Assembly: GCA_916610825.1 (NCBI GenBank)
Contig: OU744453.1
Span: forward strand, 18,998,241-19,062,240
Origin: Haliclystus octoradiatus
Taxonomy: Eukaryota; Cnidaria; Staurozoa; Stauromedusae; Haliclystidae
Length of the DNA stretch: 64,000 nt
Direction of reading: 5' to 3'
This document shows positions 23,301 through 34,142 of this stretch, one piece after another (the stretch's first letter is position 1; each line of letters starts with the position of its first letter). A program made the translations under genes and the position numbers. The notes under the pieces are model-generated. The model saw only the letters and a program-made list of their open reading frames with translations. It did no database searches and had not been told where the DNA came from.

Positions 23301-26300
23301 CAATGGCATTATCCCAAATTGTTTCACTTGTGAAAAGCAGGAACAGTTAAAAACTGACGATAAACTCCGACCTGGCTTATCAGATATTTAAGTATGCGAA
23401 AAGATGTAATGCCCCAAGGTGACATAGAAGGAAAACAGTGTCCTAACATGTCTGTATTGATTGTGATAATTTAAGGGTTTGCGTGAAGTGATTTGACAAA
23501 ATGACACAACAAATGAAATTGAATTCAACTACTTTATACACTTCATCATTGTTTGTAATCATCCTGTTGATTGTGGATCCAGTCTATTGGGACCCAAGGC
23601 AAAGTTGCATTGTAGAGTCTAAGGTAGAGAGTGGCGTTGATAATGAAGACATTATGTATTTCATTACCTGTATTAGTAAACTTATTACTTCAAAACATGA
23701 TTTTACATGTATCTTAAAGCACTGCAATATACAATTGAATACGGCATGTCAGTATGATAGGGAAACAAATTACTTTGCCGGTATTGCCACATCCATTGTT
23801 AGGGGTGATTAGTTAGCAAAGTTAGACCGTACAGTAATCAAGACTTTCTTTTGTTTACTGTTATTGCCGAAATACCGGTAGTGCTGGAACCGTTATTGCC
23901 AAATTTTACTACACACTCTATCTATAGAAAGGTATCTTCTTATTACTATAGTCTATTCTCACCAGTTGGAGCTGTTTCCAGCCATTTATTTGTTTCCAAA
24001 CTAGGCGTACTATTGCCAACAATATTTGAAGATTTTACACGGAATTTATAAGACGTCCATGGATGTAGTTTTAATTGGATTGAACCAAAAAATGAAATGT
24101 TTCGCATTGATGCATATAAATGCCATTGATTGCCTGTGTGACTCGTTCGATATTCAATATGTACAACTGTTACTGGTTTACCATTGTCACGACCTAGCAT
24201 CCACGTTAAAAGACATTTTGTCCCATTAAGTAATGTTGCTGTGACATCAGTGGGCGAACCAGGTACGCCTAGAAAGTCCAAGAAGCAGAAGTTAGTATAA
24301 GTGATATAAATCACAAAATTACTATAAATTTTACCAAAAGTCAAACCTGTTATAAGGGTCACCTCTATATAATGGTCACTCTTGCAATCTCTAAAATAAT
24401 ATTTTATTTTGAGTCAATCCTACCTATATACACCTGCATATAATGGTCTGTGTATCTACCTCTCATAGCTGGATCTCATAGCTGGCTGTTATATACAGGA
24501 TTCACCATACTCCATCCAGGGTTCAGCTAGCCTTCTTCACAGACCTAATTCATTTGTGAAAGAATAACGTCTATGAAATACGCTCTATTGTTTTGCCCCA
24601 TTGTGTGATTTCCTTTCCAAAGAAGATCTCTTGGAACACTGTCTTGTTTCCTGATTTCATGTTTTAGTGATCAGGTGTGAGATTTTCTTCGTACTACCTG
24701 TGTTTCTTCTCACCTTTTACACGGAAAGCGGGAAAATCTTGCAAAACTGCATTATAATATTTACCATTGTGACAGAACAGAACAACAGAACGTATAACAC
24801 AGACATTATTCTGTTGCGGATGAATTGGGTCAGTGAAGCAGGTTAGAGTTCAACAGTATTTTATGATTGCAAACAAAAATAACATAACAAGACTTCATTA
24901 CTCGCAGCAGCCTCCCCGATTCCTATCGCTGCTTTCTTTGTAGCAACACATGTGCAACATGAACGATGTGTAACTCACAAACATTAAGAAACAGAAATAA
25001 CGATAATAAATTAATATTATCGAATAGCCATAGGAATCATAATCTCTGCACCACCGACAAAAATTTATGAAGCAAAAACGTATTACTACACACAACCAAG
25101 GGTTGTATCACATGGTTCGCCCTAACGAGGTAAACTAAAATTGAACAAGAGAAGAAGCAGTAGTTTCCTTTTCAACTTCTGCATTACAAAAACTGTGCTT
25201 TTATCAATGGAATGTAACTGCGTTAGGTGAATTTGCAGTATCAAAATCAGAATATTAAAAAGAAATATTAATGTTAGTAGTGCGATAGTGTGATAATAAG
25301 ATTATTAATTTATAGGTCATGGTCTGTCCCTACCCTTCGGCCATGGCGTCTTGTCAGTGCCCAAGATTGGTATTGATTTGTGATCAGGTGTTGTGATGAG
25401 GCTTGGAGTTGGAAGCACCTCCTCGGGACCTAAGGCGGTTGGGAGAGCTTACATCAGATTTTTCAATCAAAAACAATGACTGCACAATTTTTCAAATCTC
25501 CCATCCCTTTTAGCCAATCATAAGTCACTATACGATTTCCACATTGAAATATATCTATATATATGATACCCCTCTGCTATGATGCAAGAATGATGAGAAT
25601 TTAATGAGAAAATAATTATCAATCAAATAGTGCAAAAATTGTTTGTTTTTTTCAAATGCTTGTAACTTGATAATAACAAGATTGAATATGTAAATTCTCC
25701 CAACCTTTTGAAACGGCAGTGACAACCAATGGCTAAAAGGGAAGGGGACATGCCATTCTAGGAATTGACTTTATAAAAATTGTGCAGAGTTAGTAGTAAA
25801 TCAATCAAGAGTTAGTTTCACTAATTATAAATCATTCAATCACTGTGCATAATAAGATTGTAACTACAAACATAATTCAGAAATCAATACAGTGTCGTAC
25901 ATTGAAGATAGTCCAACAAGATGAGTACTAAAACAGCTGTAATGTTGCTGACGTATGGCTAACAAATAATCACAGGCAAAGACAAACCAAAAATGTCAGG
26001 TAAGTATGAAATTTAATTGATTCTTGATTATTCTCATCTATGCTTGAAACTTTTGGGTTCATATCTGCAATCACTATGAACCTTGAATGTACTGAATCGC
26101 CATTGAAAGTGAAAACCCACTGAAAACATACTAGAATGATATTTGGGTACTGGAATAGTACAGTCACACCTGCTATAACAGTCACCTCTATACAGCGGCC
26201 ACCTGTCTGCAGTGGTCACTCTTGCAACGTCTTAAATAGTATTTTCTATTGAATCAAACTTGTATATAAAGGTCACCTGTCTATAGTGGTCAATTTAGCT

Positions 26301-29300
26301 ACCTCTCTTAGCTAGCTGTTATATACAGGTTTCACTGTACTGAAATTCACCAGAAAGCTTCATGTAGATCCATTCTACTGTAAAAAGCTACTGAAAAGCA
26401 CTTTAAATTTTGAAATCTACTCATAAATTGTGTCCAATTCAGTATCCCCATTCAGTCTGTTTTCAGGAAGATTTCAGTGTTTCAAGATCCATTGTTAATT
26501 GAGACCACAATCTGAGACCTGTAGAGTACCAACTTGTTACTAGATCATCAAATTTTCAAAGGCATAAAATTGACCAGCAGCATTTGCACTCATTCTTCAA
26601 ATATGCACAGATGCACACTGCTGGTGGTGGCTTGAAAAATGGCATTCACTTTTCAACTTAGAGCCTGTAAGATGCAATGGTCAATTTTATGCCTGTAATA
26701 GCTCTTTTCCAAATTTCTCTATTTGTCAAAACTGTTTATTTTGAAAGGAATTTGGTTGAGTTACACAGTTGAGACGTTGGTAGGTATTTCTCGCCAACCA
26801 ATTATAGACATCAAAACTAGCAATTATATCAGTCATACCTATCACGCTGATAAAGGCAGCTTGTGTATCAGATGTCCCAGCAACATCAGTCGCAGTTGCC
26901 TTACATTCGTAAAGACCAGAATCAGATGAAAGAACATCCGTTATATGCAGCGTTGTCTTTGTGTTACCAAGTAACATAACAGATACACGTGACGATTGAC
27001 GTACACGAATGCCATTCTTCAACCAATGAAACGACACCTCTAAATCATCTGACGTAAGTACTCCACATGATAAATTCATTGAATTTCCAATTATAATTTC
27101 TTGCCCAAGTGGAGCATCAATTATGGCAACACCATCTGAAGAATATCAAATTAAGGTTTTCATTTTAATTATATTTAATTATATTTATTTTTATTATCTT
27201 ATGTTTGCAAAAATGAATTTTGGAATTAAGAGATTACCCCTTGCACAACTTGAAATTTGAAAACAATGGAATTAGCAAAGGACGCAATTCTCGCTTACCA
27301 AGAATATCAAGACCATCATAAAATAAGTGAGAACTTGTAGCATGGACTTTCACGCCTAAATTTAAATATGCCATTTTCAAATTAACTTGAACCATTTACT
27401 GAGAGAAAATATAATTAGACGATATTTTCCTCAAACAAAAATTATGATAAACCGAAAGCCTTGAAATGAAACATTATAACTAAGATAACACCGCGCTCCT
27501 GAATATTTGACCTAAACACACCGCAATGTCAATCAAATAGAGTTTGGATACATGAATGAACATACAACACATTGTTAGTCTAGATCAAGCGTTAAAGCAT
27601 TTCCATTGACGTTATATTCTTCAAATAGTTTAATGTATGAAAGGTCATGATATAAACACTTTCAATTTTGTTCCCTATAATCTCGTTAACACATGTATGA
27701 GAACGAAAAAACCTTAAACACAATAGTTACAATGGTGTGATGTTGTTTATTTGATACAACAAGCTCTTACAAGTCTGTTAATCATTTGATATGATTTTAC
27801 CACGTTTGAACAAAAAGATTGTTCTTCCAAGTGTAACTCTAGTGGTGATGTACTGACTTGTGTGTGATTTCAACCTTGAATTGTGGGGTTTTCATTTCAA
27901 TAGCTTGTGGTTTTCTTTATCATAGACATTGGGTAATAGTTGCCAACAATAATAGTATAACAGTTGTGGTTAGATAATACCAACATTGTAGCTTTGAATG
28001 ACGAATCTAAATTTATCAAAATAGAACTACTTCCTTGTAAACGTTGGTATTTTATTCTGAATCTCTGGAGATACTTCTTCATAAACAATAATGGTGTCAA
28101 TCAAATTAGCTTATCTACGTTCTTCCCAAATCCATAACTTTAATTGTGTTTGATTAAATGTTGTATACAAGAACATAGGCGTACTTTGCATCAATAATCT
28201 GTACTGAATTTTACCCTTTTTTGGTATAATTATTCAATTTCAAATAAACGCTTCCTCCATCACATCGAGAAATTGCTTCTACTGGCAAAGCCTTACAAAA
28301 TACTGTCTGAAGTTTATACTAACATGATATTTTATCACAAACAGATAACAAATCATGCCTGTAGCCTCGCTTATATATATGTTTTAATGTCAGTTTTGGC
28401 GCAACAATGAATTTTATAAGAAAATGCTTAAAAGGTCTAGGAATCTGGAATGGGAAACCTTTTAACTATCTCTAATCGAAACGTTCAGCTCAATTAAATT
28501 ATACAACTGTTTTTGATCATTTTCGTTGTCACGCTCTACTTCATCAAATAATTTATCGTTACTAACCTCTTACTGATAAATAACCACTTCGTTGATCTTG
28601 TCCGAGTTTATTTGTAGCTGTACAAGTATAAGATCCTTCATCTTTTCGCTGTACTTTTTTTATTCTTAAATTTCCAGATGGCATAATCATATAATTTTCC
28701 CCTGTAACTATTTCTTGTTTTCTACCTTCGTGTCTCCATCTTATTACAGGACGGGGTGACCCTGTTGGATTACATGTTAATTCCGCTATTCCATCTACTA
28801 GAACGTGAGTGTTCTCTCTGGGTGCAAGGCTGTTGCTACCAAAACCAGCAGGTATTTCTAAAAACAAGTGTCAAAATTGAAATTAGTAAACTAGATAATT
28901 GTATTATTATCAGATTAGTATATATAGAATTGATTAAACTCAAGAGTAAATAATGATCGTGTTGACAACAGACAGGGCGACCGAGATCTTGAGAGGTGAG
29001 AGGGGCAATTGCTCCGTGGCTCGGCCAATTTATATGGCTTCAAGGCTCTCCGGGTGCATTTTGATTGTGAATGTGAGCATTGGTTGTGAATGCATTTTGC
29101 AAAAATAGCCTATCAGAGCAAAAAAAACATTTTTTTAAATTTATATTTGCAATAATCTTCGGGGCCTTAACAAAGAAAGAAAACTTACATTTTAGAAAAT
29201 AATATTTTAGGAACATTTTAGGTAGTTCCTGATCTTTAAAGTGCACATGACACGAACAAATGTTTACACATATTTTTGTAGCTGAAGCTAATTTATAAAG

Positions 29301-32300
29301 AATGGTGTAAAAGGATTTTTCAATTTAGATGCATATGAGCGGTGTTAAATCTACCCTTTTATTGATCAGCATACATTTTCGAAACTAGGAACGATGGTCA
29401 GGATGACAAAAGGGCCTACTATAGGAAAATGACAATTCAAAACTTTGAAATATTTATTTGGGGCGGAATCGAAAGTTTCCAATGTCCAACTCAGCTATGC
29501 ACATGGCTGGATCTATTATTTTGGGCCTAAAGCAGAAATCATAAATAGGGCCTAAAAAAAAATGATACGCCTTAATAATACAATTGCGTTAGACCCTGCG
29601 TTAAGTGTTAAATACTGTAGCCTAATTAGCGTCACCCATTTGTATTTGGAAAAACTTATATTAAAAATTATTAGTTTGCAATTGGTTGTGATGGAATGAA
29701 ACAAAACGATTTTCAAAAATTTCTATAAATCATCGGTTAATTGAGAAAAAAAAGTGAATTTTAATTTGAAAAAGGCCTATTTTCGGAAAGGCCTAAAGCA
29801 TTTGCTTATTCTGCTTACGCCTAAATCCGACCCTGACTATGCATACACCTTTGGGACACCTTTTCTGCTTGAAACTATAAATGAAAATAATAAATCCAAT
29901 ATGAGATATATCAGCATTTTATTACCATGACTTACCAACAATTCGTAGCCATACACTCCCAATAATTTTTCCGTGTTGATTCGATGCGATACATTGGTAC
30001 ATTCCAGCATGAAATGCAAACACCGGTTTAATTGTTAAATTTCCACCAATCATTGAATAATCGCTTGACTGGGGTAGCCTCGTTCCGTTATATAACCATT
30101 CGTATTGTACCCTAGGTCGTCCATTTGCACGGCAACCTAATGTAGCTGTACTACCAATATCTGTTATTGCATCAATGGGGCGGACAGACCATGATGGACC
30201 AGCTGTAATCAGTGAAAATAAATATCAATAGAGGATTCTACTGAAAAAATATTTTTCAAATAAATGATTTACATTAAATTTCTGCTATGTTACCTTCAAC
30301 AGCTACTTGTATATTCTTTCTATCTGTTTCTCCAAAAGCATTAGACACCTCACACGCATATCTTCCTTCGTGTTGTCTTGCTACACGATTAATAATCAAC
30401 CGTCTCATGTTCCCCTCAACCATACCAAGATTTCCGTTTCTATTTACATTAATTATTTTTACAGATGGAACCGGCCTGTTAAAAAAGTAGATAATATCAA
30501 CTGTGAGAAGTCATAAGGCGAGTTAACAGGATGGGTGAGTACTCACCTACTCTACTCGAGTTACCTAGATCTATTTTTATGTGTGTTCTGTTTACAAGCA
30601 AAGCAAGGAAGTTGTATTGCCTACCGGAGTTGCTCGCCTTAATTATTTGAGTCTAGTAGGCGGATTACTTGGGTTAACCTTGTAAACACACAGCAAATTA
30701 TAACTCAGTATGGTGATTAACTCTCTGTCATTGTAAACAGGGATTAATTAATAACAATATAATTATCTGCTGGTACAGTACAACATGCGATCAGTAATGT
30801 TTTGAGTAATTATTGTAGATGAATGTAAGATGTTAAGTCTAAGCCTCCTTATCAACTTTGTTATCACGTAGAAAATGGGATGTGTTTACTGAGCTAGTAA
30901 TTATGAAAATTGGCAAATCCACTTGAATGAAAACAATTTGGTTGAAGGTATATTTTGTTATCATTAATAATATCCATCCATCTTTTAATTTTATGTTTTG
31001 CATACAGGGTTTGACTAAATGTTTTACCTTCCACAAATCTCAACTTTTTGATAAACGTTTGAGTAATTTTACTGACATAAAAAAAAAATTGAAATTCTAT
31101 TTTTTGAAATTTTCTAATTATTTCAGTTTTTTATCCATCATTCTGCATTTCCCTTCTGAATTTTGCTAGCCTCCCGCAAACCAGGTTTCCAAGTTTCCGA
31201 ACTTTGTCAGACCCAGTATGCATATCTTTGAATTTTTCAATTTTCAATAGAGTTCAAAGCACAGTTTCTTATCTAAATAGTGTCAGGCTGTGCGACCACC
31301 ACATGTCAACAGAGACAGAGAGCTGATAGGTTGTAATTATATTAACTTTCATGTTAATCAACCAAATCTTTTAATTGCCTAGCAAAACGGTCACATCACA
31401 CATGCGGTCTTTCCATAGAGGGTAGTTTCAAGTAATGTAAATAATAACTCACCAGCCTTGAGCAATACATTCAATAATTAGTCTACCACCAACAACAGCC
31501 TTCTGTGCTGTGAACGACCATATCCGTGGAGGATGATTTTGTTGAACTGAAACTATAGTAACAAAATAATGTGCTATGAAACCTATATTCAAAAGTCACC
31601 TATAAAGTTAGATAAATTGGCCACTACATGCAGGTAGCCTTTATATGCAGGGTTTACTAAATAGAATTATGATTTTTACTGAAGTAAGTGGTCACAGACA
31701 AGTGGTCTTTATACAAAGGGCGTGCTCAATAGAATGATAATGTTTTTGTCTATGAAGTGAACACTATAGAAAGGTGACCTTTATATTCAGGGTTTATTCA
31801 ATATATGTTTGCCTATTTCTGAAGTGACCACTACAAACAGGTGACCATTATATAAAGATGGTTGTTATAGCAGGTTTGATTGCCCTAATTTTACAACAAA
31901 TTTACAATAAACTTTGCTTCAGATAGGTGTGGATCCCTGATGATTGGCTACTGAGCATGGAATAGATTTCATAGTAGTCTTCTTACAAAAGTCATACGAG
32001 CTATTGGACAATGAGGTATACATTTTTGATATAAAACCTTTATCAAATATTAATACATGCACATTCGTTGTTAATATATTTAATAGATGAGATTCGCAGA
32101 CCTCTAACTGCCACGGCATGCAGTGGGTCTCTAACATACTGTGACTCACCTGGTGAGACCACCAAAGCAACAGTTCTTCGTTTCACTTCTCTAGCATAAT
32201 GATTTTCAACATTACAATAATAACCTCCAGCATCTGAATCTTTAGTATATGAAAAATGTAAGTCACCATGGTGATCAATTGAAAAATGCATATTATCTGT

Positions 32301-34111
32301 TGCTTGTAAAATAATTGGTTGATTTGGATGTTCAGAGTCATGTTTTGACCAATAAATCAGTTTGTCGGGAAAGGATTTCGGAGCTTGACAATGTAGCTTC
32401 GCCTTTGAGCCCTCGTCAACTGTCACTTCACTGTCTGGAGCTTTGAAATCATCCATAACTGTACAATAGAATAATAACAACAATGTCTTTATTCAAAAAA
32501 TATATAATAGTAAGCTCAAATATACTGAAAAACATGATGTCACAGCAAAGCCTTAAATAAAACGTTATTAAAATATTCAATCTTGTCATCGCCATTATTA
32601 TTGTCATAATCATTGCGTGAAAAAATCTTGCTGGGTTTTTCTGAATAAAAAAGGATGATACTGTTGCAATTTATTGTAAATATATCAATGCTATATATAC
32701 ATGAAGTGTGATAAGTTAACATAAACATAGAATACAAATAGATGATAGTATTGAATTAGAATATCTAGCACCTCGTCATACCTAGTGATAGGGTCCAATA
32801 AAGTCTAAAAACCTGGAAAACTAGTTTTCGGGAGGCGAGGAAATTTTAGAACAAAATTGCAAAATGAAATTTCAGTTTTTGAAAGTAGCTATAGATTTTC
32901 CAACTTCACATTTTTGTATAATTAGAATCTCTCAAAACCGTTTGTCAATAAAAGTTTAGGTTTGCGGAAGTTAAAACCTTCAGAGGTTTGCAAAGACCTA
33001 TTATTGTAAAATGTCAATTGAATGAGCCTTACCTATCATTTCTAGGACAGGTTGAAAATTCTATAAGCCAGTCCAGCAAATAGTAAACAGTACTACAGTA
33101 TTAGTTTTTAGGTAGTCAACTATGTAATGAGAATATTAAAGGCAATCTCCTTTGTTATATGCTTCTACAAATGGTAGATTAAAGTTGTTTTCTAGTTAAG
33201 AAAGTATTAACAAAGTTTAAGATTGAACATATGCTTTGCTTAAGTCTGGTGAAATTTTCATTATAAGAGGATTATTACTAGAATCATCTTAAGATTGGAA
33301 TTCTTATTATTATAGCTAACATCTTGTTCATTTCTAATAGAAAAACAGTTATCATACTCAGTAAATCCAATAGGCAGCATTAGGACTGTATTCCCCTACC
33401 AAAGCGTAAAAATATTGTATAAATACTTGTCCTTTTGCTTAGAGTAATCTTATGTAGAGTATTTTATGTCAGATAAGCCTGAAGTGTTGAGATGCAGCTG
33501 TGAAGTTGTAAAATATTTTAGACTTGGATTAATCATTTGTCAACAACCTGGGTAACCAGGAATTGACCCTGCATCATCCAATGCGTGGTAAATTGGCCAA
33601 GGTCCAATGTTAACCAGTACGCAAAGGATAAAGAGTTGCTTTGTCGTACAATATCTCCTAATCTCCTATGAATAATCAAGTTTACTCTCTTGTTACTAAC
33701 CACCCCCCTAGACCCAATGTGACCCACGCATAGCTGTTACTTACATGGAAATGTAATAAGTGCCTCTTTACTAATAACATAACCAACAGAGTTACCAGCG
33801 ATACATCGATAACGTCCTTGATCGCGTTTCATATTAGCAAAAAATATATGTAAAGAACCGTCAAATGACTGTGATAAATAGTTAATTTTTTTTATATCAA
33901 GTCTTTTCCCATTTTTCATCCAATCAACAGTCATTGGTCTCGTTCCTGTACAGATGCAATTTATTGATGCGTTATTTGTTGTAATGGTCATATCTTGTGG
34001 TGGAATTAAAATCATTGGCTTTTGAAGTGAATTATAAACACTGGCAGTCACAGCAACTTGCAGAATGATTACGAAGAAGGCTCTTAGGTACTGATATACC
34101 AGCCATGTCAT
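17371..34111 (-). CDS. contactin/L1-type Ig-CAM: signal peptide, 6 Ig, 5 FN3, likely GPI anchor (16 coding exons)
   Basis: A cell-surface adhesion receptor. Exons: 33745-34111, 32150-32458, 31453-31552, 30294-30475, 29936-30202, 28567-28857, 26839-27135, 23963-24268, 23024-23094, 22711-22939, 22097-22218, 20121-20310, 19405-19686, 18801-18904, 18407-18593, 17371-17489. All phases close to 1,140 residues. Signal peptide about 1-24; Ig1-6 at about 25-122, 123-225, 226-319, 320-408, 409-505, 506-604, each with its Cys pair (for example AGMYQCIASNQHG in Ig4, as in contactins). FN1-5 at about 605-706, 707-806, 807-910, 911-1004, 1005-1101; FN1 LHPWTSYKFRVKSSNIVG matches contactin and L1. FN4 (PPDSPNGILLHHTVSY) looks L1-like. 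The last exon gives a Ser-rich linker, then a hydrophobic NTVLILSLALSIMLFI and stop four residues later, as in GPI signals; no ankyrin-binding FIGQY tail was found. Usual contactins have four FN3 and about 1,020-1,040 residues. Any 5' non-coding exon upstream of 34142 was not found. Confidence 0.92.
17540..17622 (-). repeat. tRNA-like relic
   Basis: On the minus strand GGTAGCTCAATGGTAGAGCG followed about 30 nt later by a disturbed B box (AGGGTTGTTTGATTCC). The arms do not close into a tRNA, so this is a tRNA pseudogene or the head of a third SINE type. It lies in the last Ig-CAM intron. Confidence 0.45.
17886..18352 (+). repeat. tRNA-derived SINE, family 2 (copy 3, with insertion)
   Basis: Head GGAAGATTAGCTCAGATGGC at the left; the body resumes near 18110 (ATATTCTGATGACGGATGGA) after about 145 bp of unrelated sequence, and ends GATAGGGAAACACTG. 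It stops about 50 bp short of the Ig-CAM exon at 18407. Confidence 0.7.
20525..21920. repeat. 131/132-bp tandem array, 11 units, inside a family P MITE
   Basis: Units share GTTGATTCAATAGAAAATAC, TTTAGACACTGTAAGAAGGG and ATATATAACAGCCAGCTRTG. They are the middle of the pogo-like MITE family P, multiplied in place; the outer MITE end resumes near 22040-22089 (ACAGGTTTTACTGTA). The first six units alternate between two types (CCTCTACATAC with GATCCTTGCATACAAGG), forming three 263-bp dimers; later units are monomers of 132 bp. Located in the intron between the two halves of FN3. A 132-bp period is a multiple of three, which leaves a long open frame at 21211-21921 that is a by-product, not a gene. 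Confidence 0.9.
24335..24511. mobile_element. pogo-like MITE, family P
   Basis: Starts AAAGTCAAACCTGTTATAAG, 67 bp upstream of the FN1 exon in transcription order, and ends ATATACAGGATTCACC. Worn at both tips. Confidence 0.6.
25478..25788. repeat. foldback element
   Basis: Arms contain ACTGCACAATTTTT and CCCTTTTAGCCAAT on the left and their inverses (ATTGGCTAAAAGGG interrupted by one base, AAAAATTGTGCAG) on the right. AT-rich centre, no gene. Ig-CAM intron between Ig6 and FN1. Confidence 0.5.
26159..26339. mobile_element. pogo-like MITE, family P
   Basis: TACAGTCACACCTGCTATAA start, ACAGGTTTCACTGTA end, TA-flanked, standard interior. Ig-CAM intron. Confidence 0.75.
26556..26700. mobile_element. 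small MITE with GGCATAAAATTGACCA ends
   Basis: Left end AAAGGCATAAAATTGACCAG, right end TGGTCAATTTTATGCCTGTA: about 16 bp of inverted identity. The ATTGACC part recalls the TTAA-flanked family at 7456-7659, but the flanks are not TTAA. Confidence 0.6.
31590..31885. repeat. degraded family P MITE sequence
   Basis: Several GACCACTATA-type and AGGTGACCTTTATA-type blocks followed by TATAGCAGGTTTGATTG. It looks like two or more worn, partly overlapping copies. Ig-CAM intron. Confidence 0.5.
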
Positions 34112-34142
34112 TCTTCGTCGAGAAACAACATTTGCCTGGTCC

